NCBI GenBank assembly: GCA_002221725.1
Contig: NJFT01000114.1
Location: 58,908 to 122,907 of the forward strand
Source: Scedosporium boydii
Lineage: Eukaryota; Ascomycota; Sordariomycetes; Microascales; Microascaceae
Direction of reading: 5' to 3'
Length of the DNA stretch: 64,000 nt
Below, one piece after another: positions 1-10,244 of the stretch. How positions within the stretch are numbered: the stretch's first letter is position 1; each line of letters begins with the position of its first letter. The translations under genes and the position numbers were made by a program. The notes below the pieces were generated by a model. It ran no database searches. It worked only from the letters and a program-made list of their open reading frames with translations, and had not been told where the DNA came from.

Positions 1-581
1 TCGGCCGCATCGACCAACACCTAATGGACGACTCCGACCTCGCCGGCCCCATCCTCTTCTTCCTTCTCTTCGGCTTCTTCCTCCTCTTCTCCGGAAAAGT
101 CCACTTCGGCTACATCTACGGCCTCGCCCTCCTAGGCAGTACCTCCCTCCACGCCATCCTCTCCCTCATGACCCCTCCCGACTCCGGCACCACCACCCCG
201 CAATACGGCGGCCCGACCTACCATGAAGGACCCCCCTCCGCCGCGCCCGGCGGCGGTGCCAGTGGAGGACCGCACGTCTCGTCGACCCTGACGTTTGCCC
301 GGAGCGCTAGCGTGCTGGGCTACTGCCTTCTCCCTCTCGTCGCGACTTCGCTCGTCGGCATCGTCGTGCCTATGGACACACCGTTTGGCATTGTGCTTAC
401 TAGTGCTGCTATATTGTGGTGCACGGCTAGCTCGAGCGGCATGTTTTGCGCCGTGGGTAGGATGAGGGGCATGAGGGCTTTGGTGGCCTATCCTCTTGCG
501 CTGTTCTACGTTGGCTTTGGAATCATGGGCATCTTTAGCAGTCGGGGGAGTGGGACGTTTGCGAGGTTACAGAAGCACTGA
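1..581 (+). CDS. YIP1: Yip1/YIPF5-family Golgi membrane protein, C-terminal part
   Basis: The reading frame is open from the first bases of the window (frame starting at base 3) to the TGA at 579-581, so the N-terminus lies outside. The sequence before and after the ATG at 24 (RIDQHLMDDSDLAGP) and the following FGYIYG segment match the Yip1 domain, so that ATG is internal and not the start. The visible part has about five hydrophobic segments separated by a Gly/Pro/Thr-rich insert (near bases 165-285), consistent with the multi-span Yip1 domain. Yip1 proteins bind Ypt/Rab GTPases and act in ER-to-Golgi vesicle budding and Golgi organisation (family knowledge). No intron is evident in the visible portion. 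The insert is longer than I expect for yeast Yip1, which is a minor oddity. Confidence 0.88.
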   Translation, partial: GRIDQHLMDDSDLAGPILFFLLFGFFLLFSGKVHFGYIYGLALLGSTSLHAILSLMTPPDSGTTTPQYGGPTYHEGPPSAAPGGGASGGPHVSSTLTFARSASVLGYCLLPLVATSLVGIVVPMDTPFGIVLTSAAILWCTASSSGMFCAVGRMRGMRALVAYPLALFYVGFGIMGIFSSRGSGTFARLQKH

Positions 582-1389
582 ACCTGAAAGCGGGGTCTAG
601 ACTACAGTGTAGGGGAAGCCCGACAATCGAGATTTGTACGTTTGCAGCTGGAGCCGTCCCTTGATCTCTTTTTCTTTTTGTCTTTTGTCCCCGGTTGGGC
701 TTTTCTGGCCGAGGTCCAGTTGGGTTAGGCGCATGTTTTGTCATGAGGAAAACAGGTCTGAAAACGAGTTGGAAGGCGGTGATGGGTCGCAAGGTCCTTG
801 GATCGCCGGGCTTTTTTTTTTCTAACATTTTTGACGTTTACGAGAGCTGGGGGTTCTCCCTGTACTAATAGTTCGATCATGTCCCCAAGCAATTTATAGA
901 CTTCCTTCTGGACACACCCTTGGCTCTATCTGAGACCCTTTGGAGGCTGCAGGATATGTACCGCTCAGTCAACCACGTGCCGCCGCACCCCGGCCTTTGT
1001 CGTCTGGGGGAATCTCAAACCTCGAGTAGCAGTTGACATCACACCTGCCGCTTAGTTTAGTCAGGATTGGAGGAAGGGTGGAATTGAATCGACGCGACGC
1101 GACGCGACGACAGACTACCTCCGACGGGTACAAGTTAAAGCAGGATCGCGCATCGACGAGGACATTTCAGCGTCAGCCCTGAGTTGCGAGAGCTAGTTTG
1201 CAGATGATCAAATGGTTCTATTGCCATTTAGCTGTTGAAAATGCAGAGCCTGACCTTGGCCAGCTATGAAAACACGCAAACATCCCTTCCCGCATCCTAT
1301 TCCTTGACCGTCCAAACGCCTAAATCTCCGTCCGATGCAATCCATATTGGAAAAACAAAGAGAGAAAAGAAATGTAGTCTCAATGAAAC
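582..1389. other. Convergent 3' spacer
   Basis: Spacer between the convergent YIP1-like and Cys-rich genes. It contains a short GACGC tandem run near 1091-1109 and T tracts near 815. No conserved ORF or RNA gene seen. Confidence 0.5.
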
Positions 1390-1828
1390 TTATTTCTTGG
1401 TCGTAAAGTCGGTCTCATTGGCAGAATTGTTGCAGGTGCAAGAGCCTTTGAGAGGTTAGTACCTGAAAGGACTGAGGCTACAATTCAAATGGGGAGAGTA
1501 ACTCACCAGCAGGTCTGGCACCACAACCACAGGTAGCACCAGTGGGCTTCTGGTTCTCAACGGTGGCGTTCTCACAGGTGCATTGACCCACAGGGCGAGA
1601 GCCGCAGGAGCAGCTGGGGCCAGAGATAGTGTTCTCAACGGCAGCCTTGTCACAGGTGCAGTGGAGGGCAGACTGCTTTCCACAGGAGCAAGTGGCTTGC
1701 TGGGCTGTAAAGTTGTTGGGTTAGTTGGAGCCTCCAATAGTGAACAGGTGGAGGGTAGAAGGGGAACAAAACATACCACAGACGCAAGCACCCTCACCCT
1801 TTCGGCAGCAGGTATCAGCAGGAGACAT
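1390..1828 (-). CDS. Cysteine-rich metallothionein-like protein (DUF7871 type)
   Basis: Three exons on the minus strand: 1828-1777, 1704-1507 and 1445-1390, separated by introns of 72 and 61 nt with GTATGT and GTGAGT donors and CTAAC and TACTAAC branch points. The joined frame gives 101 residues, starting MSPADTCC and ending in ETDFTTKK before TAA. It has 16 cysteines: one CC and seven CxC pairs in regularly spaced modules (CSC, CTC, CGC). The modules carry conserved CTC(D/E) and (A/V)EN motifs. There is no signal peptide or membrane segment, so it should be cytosolic or nuclear. This arrangement matches the small fungal DUF7871 proteins, which look like metallothioneins. Binding of Cu, Zn or Cd through the CxC thiolates is inferred from composition. 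Both introns fall between Cys modules, so a single-ORF search misses the gene. Confidence 0.87.
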
Positions 1829-3212
1829 TGTGATAAGTGGTGGTTGGAGTTGGTTTTGAGATTTTGTAGCTGTTTGGCGGGGTAATAATGTGGAAGAGCT
1901 CTAATTATAGAGGAGGCGACGGTCAATTGATGTTTGGATGAGGATTGAAAGCGGAAGAGTGCAGAGGAGAGGAAGAGGAAGAGAAGCAGAATAGTTGGAG
2001 CTTCGAGATTTGATGTGTGTCTTGATTCCCCAGAAAGAAAGCGATGGTGAGGAAGGTACGAGGCTCCTTATGTACTTGGCTGGAGCAACATCAAACCTCA
2101 ACGAGGAAGGCAGAAGCTTGACTAACAACAGGCTCCTTCCACGTTCCGGCGCCCTCTCCGATGCTTCGGTTGACTCCATCGTGGCAGGTGGCGGGGCTTC
2201 TCGGCAGTACACTGTACCCAATGAATACTAATCAACTCACTCAAGCATGCGCCTATTGGTTGTCACTGGAAGGTCATTCGACCGTTGCACCCTCCTAAAC
2301 CACAGGCACGGAGACGCTATTCAGGGACGGGGAATGCGCTAACATGGCAGCCAATCAGAGGATTTCGATTTACAACCATCACTATCGAAGCTGGCAAATT
2401 CGTCGCTGGCGGAAGAATTAAGAACGGATCTGGAGGACGGCGGCGATATGCATGTGGGGATGCGCAGATGAACGGGCGATTAGTCGATTACGGTCCAGAA
2501 TCTGGAGCTGGAATTAGTCGGCCCCGTTGCTGAGAGATTGAAGGACGCAGATTAAGGATTGATGGCTTATTTCGAGATGTTATCATTGGCCACTGATTAC
2601 CGGCCTCGTGCTAATACACTCACGATGTGGACGGCTCCCACAAGCAAGATGACGCTGCGTCGAGGAATTTGACTTGAATAGCTCGAAGCAATTACGATTA
2701 CATGTTCGATGACATAATATGCTACATCCTGGGCTTGTAGCAAGTTCATAATTCTTGTTTCAATCCTTTATTACTGATTTGTTGTCTAACATTGTCTCCT
2801 CCAAGCCAGCTCCTGCTTGAAGTCGGTGTCCATCCCATCGAGACCTCACATCGAGAAACAAGAACCGCGCCCTGAATGCAGGAGTGCCATAGTCTTTTCA
2901 TTACCGGACTACAGAATCCTAACTCGTACAAGGTCCACTCCGCATTTTCATTTCGTCATTTCCTCTCTTCTCCAACCCTCGATCAATCCTCTCGCACCTC
3001 TCCAGGCCTACTGTTGCAGATCAGGGTATGTAAGTATGGCCTGCAAATCCAATTGCCTCCAATCCGCTTCAAATCTATTCCCCATGCAAAATAAGAAGAA
3101 GAAAAATGATAAACAATCGAAATTCATAACTGCTATCCCTCCCGTCTACCCATCCGCTTTCATCATCCCCTCTCCGCTCAGTTAGCCAGTAGCAACGGTC
3201 ACCAAGTCCCAA
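1829..3212. promoter_or_regulatory. Upstream region of the Cys-rich gene
   Basis: This interval lies between the start of the Cys-rich gene and the 3' end of the next minus-strand gene, so it must hold the promoter of the Cys-rich gene. The short ORFs here do not resemble a known family. I see no specific operator that I can support. Confidence 0.4.
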
Positions 3213-3842
3213 TTAAGCCAGAACAAAGTCAACGCAGCTCTCATAAGTCTGCTGCGCTCCAGTACCGAACCAGAACCATTGAAGCACACACTGGCCCGCG
3301 ACGGCGCAAAGACCCGCCTGTAACTGCGGAATGGTGACGCTGAAGGCCGTGTTATTGGCGGGAAGCACAGCGAGGTTCTCGTCCGCGTAGCTCTCGAACT
3401 CGATGAGCGGTGGGCCGATGACCGTGTTGGTAGCGGTGTCGACGACAGAGACGTTGCAGGGGCCCTCGTGCGGGATGGGCAGGATCGCGGTGAAGTCAAC
3501 AACCTGGCCGGCGGTGAAAGTCTGGACCTGGGCGACGTTGTCGTCGAAGGTGGCGCCTCGGCAGAGGAAGAGGTTGCCTATATACTAACGTTAGAACTCT
3601 GCACGACCAGAGGATATCTTCGTAATCTTTCTAGTCCCGGATGCTCTCGGCAACCTACAAGCGGCGGTCTCGGGGGTAATGTTCTCGAGAGGAATGGTCC
3701 CATCGGCGTTCACGGCATCGACGGCTGCCTGGCCGCAAGCGGCAGCCATAGCTGGACCGGCGAGTCGGGCTGCAGGTGACGTGATGTTACCATGGGCCGA
3801 GACGAGAGCAGCCAAGGAGGCGATGGTGACGGTGTACTTCAT
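3213..3842 (-). CDS. Secreted chitin-binding type-4 / LPMO-like protein
   Basis: Two exons on the minus strand, 3842-3659 and 3577-3213, joined over an 81-nt intron (GTAGGT donor, TTCTAACG branch, TATATAG acceptor). Product 182 residues. A hydrophobic signal peptide (about residues 1-17, ending VSA) is followed directly by HGN, so the mature protein would begin with histidine, as in copper LPMOs and PF03067-type proteins. The start is the only ATG that gives this signal peptide. Downstream are the AACG, NLFLCRG, QTFTAGQVV and VLQWFWFGTG segments and paired cysteines typical of small fungal chitin-binding type-4 proteins. Family members are secreted and bind or oxidise polysaccharides. Catalytic activity of this subfamily is not established, so LPMO-like is a cautious call. 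The second copper-ligand histidine was not located with certainty. Confidence 0.78.
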
Positions 3843-6800
3843 TTTTGCGATGGTATTTCTTGTGTGATACTCGGACAAGTTTGACAGCCTAGCTTGGACC
3901 GTAGAAGAGAGATAAAGAACTACCGGGACGTTTATCGGAAACGAGCGGGGAGGAAAGAAAAGAAAAGAAAAAGAAAATCGAAAAATGAATGTATAGCTAA
4001 TACAAACTTGGTGACCGGCACGACGAAGAGAATGACAAGACAGAAAAAAGAAGGACGAAGCAATGGGAAACAAGAAGAGAGGACCGAAAGCGTTTCTATT
4101 TCTTCAGATGAAAATTTGGGGGTTTCGTCGAGAAAGAACTAGATGTCCTCTTATTCTTCTACTTCTACCATTCCCCCACTGCCGCCGGACCCGGACTATC
4201 GAGTAAAGTTCCTTCGCCTGTGAGAGATCCCCCTTAGGCGAAAACAAGTCTATGGTTTCGCGACTCGTGTGCCGACAGGCTCCACGTCGAAACGAGAAGG
4301 GGAGGGAACGAGGCGCTCTCACGATTCGGAGATTTCGGCAGTGCGACCCTGCACAGATGCAGGTTCACCGCCATCGTGGGTGCTATGCGGGCGGGCTATG
4401 TTGTGTGCACATGTTATACACAGATCTATTTCCATATACATTTGTCACGGCTTGTATGTGTTGAATGTTCCCCGTGAACCATCCCGCGGTGCACGAGGTA
4501 CAAGAATCCAATTCACCTCCCGGTTTCACTACGAAGTTGGCTCGGATCTCAGCTCGTTCATTGGCGCCCGAGACTCTGGGGGAAGTAAAGTCGATGAGAT
4601 CAATGCCAAGACATGATACTCGATCGGTTTCAGTGCAGGCGGTATCCAATAAGGCAGAGTGCCTCAACCAACACGGGAGGGCTACCTTTTTGTTTTACTT
4701 CGCACAAGCAAGACAAGGAAGAATTTTCTTTTTCTGGCCCAGCTGTAGGCTGTGGAAAATCTCTGGACCCTTGGACTTTGGACAATTTCCATACTGAAGC
4801 GATGTCGCAAGGGGTTGTCGATCATTGTTGGCCAATGCGACGCGGGAGGAGTGATGACGGGAAAAGCTTCGCCCGGGAGTTTGCTCCCCAGAGTCGCCGG
4901 CTGCAATTGTTCTTTGAGGATTTCGTCATTGGGTAGTATTTCTTTTCTGTGCACAAGGGGATCAGTTCTCCAGCTCGGCTCGTCCTTCCGACGAGTGATG
5001 CTACCTAAGTGTAGAGGGTGGGTGTGTGCGAACTGGGCTGGAGCTTTGCACCGCGACGAGCATTGGAGAGTCGGCAGCAGTGCGAAACGACTTCCTCTTG
5101 TATGCCGAAGAGGCCCTTCTAAGTAGAGATTGGGCTCGAGAAATAGCCAATCATCAACTAACATGCCGAACGCCTTAGCTAGGTGCTAAGGTCCTCACGA
5201 AGACTGGGATGATCGTCATAGTTCAATTAATAGCTTGTTTCCCTTAAAGATGAACTTCTTTGAACTTCCCCCAGACATTCTACCCCATCGTCCCCCATTC
5301 AAACCCTACGACCAAGAAGCGCTGAGGGTGTCAATCTGCCTCATCAAAGAATTGTAGTGTTTCCCAAAACGTGGGACTCGTTCGAGGTCAGACCGCACAA
5401 ATGAAGCCATATCGTTCCGGTTCCACTTTCTCCGCGCACACGAGGGTCTGTTCGCCGTCTCGGCTCGACGCCCCATATTTAAAATATCCTATTGTACGAC
5501 TGCCTCGCGCCCAGTTGCCTTTTCTAGCGAGGACAGACGAAGGCTCTCCCTGACATGGCGTTGATGTTTTGCACTGGGACATCACGATCCTAGGAGGCCT
5601 CAGTTTTGCGAGTAGTGCTGCAATTTTAACTTTGCCAAAGGGCTTATATCTTCGTCCCGTTTCATCGAATGGGAGGAGGCTATGTTCATTGCATCTGTCC
5701 GATTGATGTTCACTGAATTATCGGCTTGGTGGGTTTGCTGGACCCGGTCGGCGACACGAGGCCCCGCGTCAGACTCGGCGCCAAACTTGTCCTCACTCCG
5801 GAAGGCTGGGGAAAGGACCGCGGACCTGGCCGGCCAACCCTTCCCTGGCAGGAAAGCCACTTTTTCCTCTGCCACGTCATCCTATATATGGATAGTTCGT
5901 GTTCTCCTATCCAGGCCAAGTACTTTGTGTCGTGGAGTCTAAGAGAGAATACAGGTCAGGTCAGATGATGCTTCTCAATTGAAGGAGGCTCGATGAGAGT
6001 TTGGTTAGGGACCTCACTGCGTCAACAAAGAAATCCTGAGGCGAAATATGGTCAGGGAGCGATACTTCTCTCTACTTGAGAAAGGCCTAGAAGGATAGAC
6101 CTCGGTTACTGCTTTTCTTAATTGCCTGGGACTTGCCAACTGCTAAACCACAGGATGCCTCAGGACCGTTTGTAATGTCACCATCAATCCTTAGTCGTTA
6201 TACTATCACTGATTGAATGTGGCTCAGCACGTGATCGTATAAAGTGGAAGAAGGGCTGCAGAGCGTCGTCGTCGGGCTCGTGCATGTTATATTAGAGGCA
6301 GACTTTTCTATCTCCAGATCTTCCCTAAAGACACCCAACTTCAAATCCTGATCAAGGCTTACGCTGCGTACATCGCCCCTCTTTAGATACACCTTCCCCC
6401 CCAACCTTGGTCACAGAGCTAATCTCCTCGTAGGGTGTATGCAGTCTAGGCGAGACCGTGTGGTGGCTAGTGACTGGTGGTTACAGGCAGGAGGTAGGGG
6501 ATATCATTTTGATCCATGGGCAAACAGAGAGTTGGAGGTCATGCTCAGCCAACCTGATCGCAGCAGAGTGCCGCTAGGGATAACTCCCTAGTCTGACCCT
6601 AGCCTCCAAGCAGGGAAAACGTATAGCAGCTACACCCCAAAAAGGATCATCTGGCGAGGACTTAAACAACGGCCACTTACCAGGAGGCTCCAAGGGGGCC
6701 GCATAGAAGAATTAGGCAAGCTCCAGCTTTCCCGATGGAACCTCCTTGAGGAGCTTTGCTAGAGCTTCCTCTCTACCCGTCGCTCCTATCGCGAATACCT

Positions 6801-7220
6801 AAAGAGAATCACGCGTGGTCTCGATCACCGCTCCCTGGAACCCTTACGAATTCTCAGATACCAAGTAGGTGAAAGTATTAGAATAAGAGGGGACGAAGAA
6901 GAGCAGTAGCGCCTCCCTCTCCGCACCCACAACCCTCACGCTTCCACCGGCCCCGCTCCGATGCGCCGACCTCGCGCATCGAATCATCCAATCTGGTGGA
7001 GCTCCTAATTGGAAACGACGAGGCACACTGAGGTGTCGCCCCGAACCAACCAGTGTTCTAACGCAGTGACCCTTTTCTACTTCCATTGGACCGATTGCCA
7101 AGACTAGATCCTTGAAACGCCACAAGTCTAAAAGCTTGGGCTTCAGAATATGAGGGATTGGTCCCAGATTCAACCCGACTCGATATCAAGTAGCATCCAA
7201 TGCTTCAATTTCATTGACGC
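3843..7220. other. Long spacer, no supported gene
   Basis: Holds the promoter side of the secreted chitin-binding gene and the 3' side of the dynamin gene. Short overlapping ORFs (longest 160 codons, 4682-5164 minus) show no recognisable domain and have composition unlike the neighbouring exons. The stretch 6300-7180 has fragmentary open frames broken by stops. It could be an old gene or element relic, but I cannot name it. Confidence 0.4.
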
Positions 7221-9695
7221 TCAATAACCCCATTCCCGATCAACGAGAGGCTCTTCAACGATGCCCTGCCTCGAAGCCTTCTTCTTGTCCTTCTTGGGTA
7301 TACGAGAACCCCAGCCGTCTTCCATATAGCCGCGAAATTCGGCTTGAGGTGGCCAGTCATCAATTGGTGGCGATATCGCAACCCTGTTCCGAGAATGAGA
7401 GGGTTCATTAGGAATGATGTCCCGAGGAGCTGCCTCTACGCTGTTAGTGGCGATAGATGCTTTCTCAGACCTGCTTGGTGTCATGGCAGTCATTTGCTCT
7501 GAATCTTCCGATGCCATCTGATCCTGTTTGAGGGGGTTGACGACGTTTCTACGCTTGTGAAGGCTCTTCAGGCCCCGGAGTCCTGTCTCGAGGATCCCGC
7601 GTTTCGCTTCGAGGCGTTTTCTCTCAAGGGAAGATTCCCTGGTCTCTCCTGCGAGGCGGGATACGTCTTCGACACTCATCTCCATCACATTGCTCGATCT
7701 GAAGAGCGTTGAGAGCTTGCTAATGAGGCAGTCTTCAATCGCCAGGTTGCTCACGTCATCGATGAACCTGTTCACCGCAACCTGGAAGCGGAGTGAACCT
7801 GTCAGTACCACCCAAATGGCTTTCGACTGAAGGAAATATCTTGCCTTGTAGTAAGCCTCCATGTAGTCCACCGCTAACGCGCTTCCGAACCGCTCCATGT
7901 CGGGCTCGAATCCCTCTCCCACTAGGTTCACGAGCTCGATCGGATTCAGGCTGATCTTGCTGTCCGGGTTGTCGAAACGATGCGATCCGAACGTCTTGCG
8001 GACCAGCTTCTTGATAGCACGTTTGTGCCGGGCCTGCTGGATCCGCTGAACGTTCTCAGTGAGCTGGGGATTGTACGTGATGGGATGCTGCGCGGCCGAT
8101 GCAAGCAGCGCGTCGACCCGAGCGTCCAATTCGACCTTCAGCCCCTCGATTTCCTGGCGAACGAGTTCGAAAACCCCTTCCGCAACGTTCCTGGCAGTGA
8201 TATGTTCGACTATCAATTGAGTAGTCACGTGCGCAGCTTCTAGGATATCCTCGACGAGGAGCCTTGCGATCCTCCTCCAAGGCTCGCATTGCTCGACGAA
8301 GAGGTCGCTAACGATGAGCGGATTGAAGAGGCCCGGGAGCTCGCGACCCTTGCTGAACTTGAGACGATTCGCAACATGCTCGACATATTCAGACCGGGAG
8401 ATGCGAGGCGAGTCGCGGACTTCGCAGCCGCCCTCACCCTCACTCTCAGAATCGACGATGTACTGACTCTGGCCGCCCAACCGCATCTCTTCCGCAAATT
8501 CGCTAAGTCGGTTCTGCACCACAGCCCTCAACCTGATATGGAACTTGTCAATCTTCTTCCGGTTGCCGAAGAAACGGTCGGTGTATGTGCCTTCAACCGC
8601 CTGCGTCACTAGGGACGTGTACTCCTCACTCACCCGCAGCAGGTAGCTCAACTGCTGCTCCTGGGTTCCTCGTACCGGGCCGAGTCGATCTAACCTGCCA
8701 GCGCAGTCCTGAATGCCGTCTTCCACGTCCTGTACAAGGCTTGGGAGCTGGGCAAGGATCTGGTCCCTCAGAACCGCGCTGAGCCTGACCCTCAAGGCCG
8801 CCACTCCGCAGTGCGAGGAGTCGATGGAATCCCACAAGCCCTGGGAGAAGAACTCACTCTCAATGGCATCGCGTTGTGCTGAGGTAACATCGCGTTCCTC
8901 GAAGTTTCGGTTCTTCAGGACGTGCCAGCCGAGACGAAGCTCTTCCTCAAGGTTCTGAGCCAGACGAACGAAGTAACTCTCCGAGTCGGAGCCGACGTCC
9001 AAGGTGTCCGGCTTTGTGATGAGACCCATGGTGCGTAGCCCTTCTGGATCGGCACATTTGGCCATCAAAGTGACTTCCTGCAGGACATACTCGTACTTGG
9101 CAGACACTACGGTGAGGATGATGCTCCGTGGTCGCGCCATGTACCTCTCCACCATGCTGCGGACAATGCCGACATCGGCGTCAGACTGCTCCTTGTTCCC
9201 TCTTCTGAAGAGGCCAGGGAGGTCCACCATGGTGAGGTGTGGCTGTCCCGGCCCGGTGAGCTCGATGCGGAGGATGTCTTCGTAGAACTCCCCTGTGCCG
9301 GTCGGGTCAGCCATGGCGCGCTTCGCCTCGTCCGTCACGGTGCCCAGGCCCTCCTTGTCGATGCTCGCTTTTGGTTGCCAGCTTTCGAGGCGTTCTTTGT
9401 CCTCTCCAAACCGGGTCTCGCCTGGAGTGATGGACACCTTGGTGTTCACATCGCGGCCCCGGCGAAGGACCAGCTCAGTGGCGAAACGGGTGCAGAGACC
9501 GTCCTTGGTGGGGAACGGCATGCCAGAGATGGCCTCGAGCACGGAGCTCTTCCCCGCAGACTGGTCTCCGCAGACGATGATTTCGGGTAGGTCGACATAG
9601 TGGCTGACTCCCTGCGAGCGGAGGCTGTCGATGATGTCGAGGAGGCCCCGGTGGTCTCCCACGGCGATGTTTGTGTCCGTCATGGTTGTCTCCAT
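7221..9695 (-). CDS. Dynamin-like large GTPase (Mx/dynamin superfamily)
   Basis: Intronless frame of 824 residues from the ATG at 9695. The open frame extends further upstream without a conserved start. This ATG gives an N-terminus (METTMTDTN...) a few residues ahead of the conserved GTPase domain. G1 P-loop GDQSAGKSS is at residues 43-51, G3 DLPG at 158-161 and G4 TKPD at 227-230, followed by the dynamin middle/stalk region. A GTPase-effector-like helical region lies near 690-750, and a basic, disordered C-terminus ends ...DREWGY. No pleckstrin-homology or proline-rich domain is visible, so it resembles the fungal Mx-like group more than classical endocytic dynamin. Members hydrolyse GTP and oligomerise on membranes (mitochondrial, peroxisomal, vesicle scission, or innate defence in animals). 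The target here is unknown. The next gene upstream on the same strand is a deaminase-like gene. Confidence 0.93.
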   Translation of the reverse strand: METTMTDTNIAVGDHRGLLDIIDSLRSQGVSHYVDLPEIIVCGDQSAGKSSVLEAISGMPFPTKDGLCTRFATELVLRRGRDVNTKVSITPGETRFGEDKERLESWQPKASIDKEGLGTVTDEAKRAMADPTGTGEFYEDILRIELTGPGQPHLTMVDLPGLFRRGNKEQSDADVGIVRSMVERYMARPRSIILTVVSAKYEYVLQEVTLMAKCADPEGLRTMGLITKPDTLDVGSDSESYFVRLAQNLEEELRLGWHVLKNRNFEERDVTSAQRDAIESEFFSQGLWDSIDSSHCGVAALRVRLSAVLRDQILAQLPSLVQDVEDGIQDCAGRLDRLGPVRGTQEQQLSYLLRVSEEYTSLVTQAVEGTYTDRFFGNRKKIDKFHIRLRAVVQNRLSEFAEEMRLGGQSQYIVDSESEGEGGCEVRDSPRISRSEYVEHVANRLKFSKGRELPGLFNPLIVSDLFVEQCEPWRRIARLLVEDILEAAHVTTQLIVEHITARNVAEGVFELVRQEIEGLKVELDARVDALLASAAQHPITYNPQLTENVQRIQQARHKRAIKKLVRKTFGSHRFDNPDSKISLNPIELVNLVGEGFEPDMERFGSALAVDYMEAYYKARYFLQSKAIWVVLTGSLRFQVAVNRFIDDVSNLAIEDCLISKLSTLFRSSNVMEMSVEDVSRLAGETRESSLERKRLEAKRGILETGLRGLKSLHKRRNVVNPLKQDQMASEDSEQMTAMTPSRSEKASIATNSVEAAPRDIIPNEPSHSRNRVAISPPIDDWPPQAEFRGYMEDGWGSRIPKKDKKKASRQGIVEEPLVDREWGY

Positions 9696-10244
9696 TGCTG
9701 CTGTGGGTGATGAAGACGAGAAGTGAAGTGGTTCGTAGGGCGACTGACACCAATGCGTCTTTAATAATTTCATTAGGGGAAAGAGATCGAGCCTCAAATT
9801 CCCAACCTCGCCTGGGAGGCACCGCCATGACGATGTGGAAGGCCACCCGCAGGGTTGGGCACCGAGGCATTGTAGCGTCTCTGCACCTCTGTCGGCCCTA
9901 AGATGCGCCACCTGCATGAATGAGTTCTAGATCTGCTGGTTGGCAGCCTTGGTGAAGAGATTGGGTAATGCTGCTGACCATCAGTTTGTTGTTGGTGCGT
10001 CGACTCGGGTCCTCGACAGGCCATTCGCGGAAACCCGCTCGCAGCGTTGCCATGGTTTGTTTTAGGGGTGGGGGGCGGAAGTTGCAACATGCACTTGGAA
10101 AGGCCTCAATGCTATATGGGTGTGTTTGGTGTACTTGTGACATTGTACTAATTCTACATGCCGGGTACTCTGAATCAATAATCAGGATCGAAAACGACTT
10201 TCAGCGTACCGTAACTTTGCTCATCGAAGTTTTGCACTCGCGTT
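9696..10244. promoter_or_regulatory. Spacer upstream of the dynamin-like gene
   Basis: 549 bp between two genes on the same strand. It holds the leader and promoter of the dynamin-like gene and the 3' end of the deaminase-like gene. ORFs overlapping the dynamin start on both strands look like shadows. Confidence 0.4.

Noticed and set aside
6300..7180. Possible transposon or gene relic upstream of the dynamin gene
   Set aside because: Open fragments exist, but none could be tied to a known protein family by eye; left as spacer.
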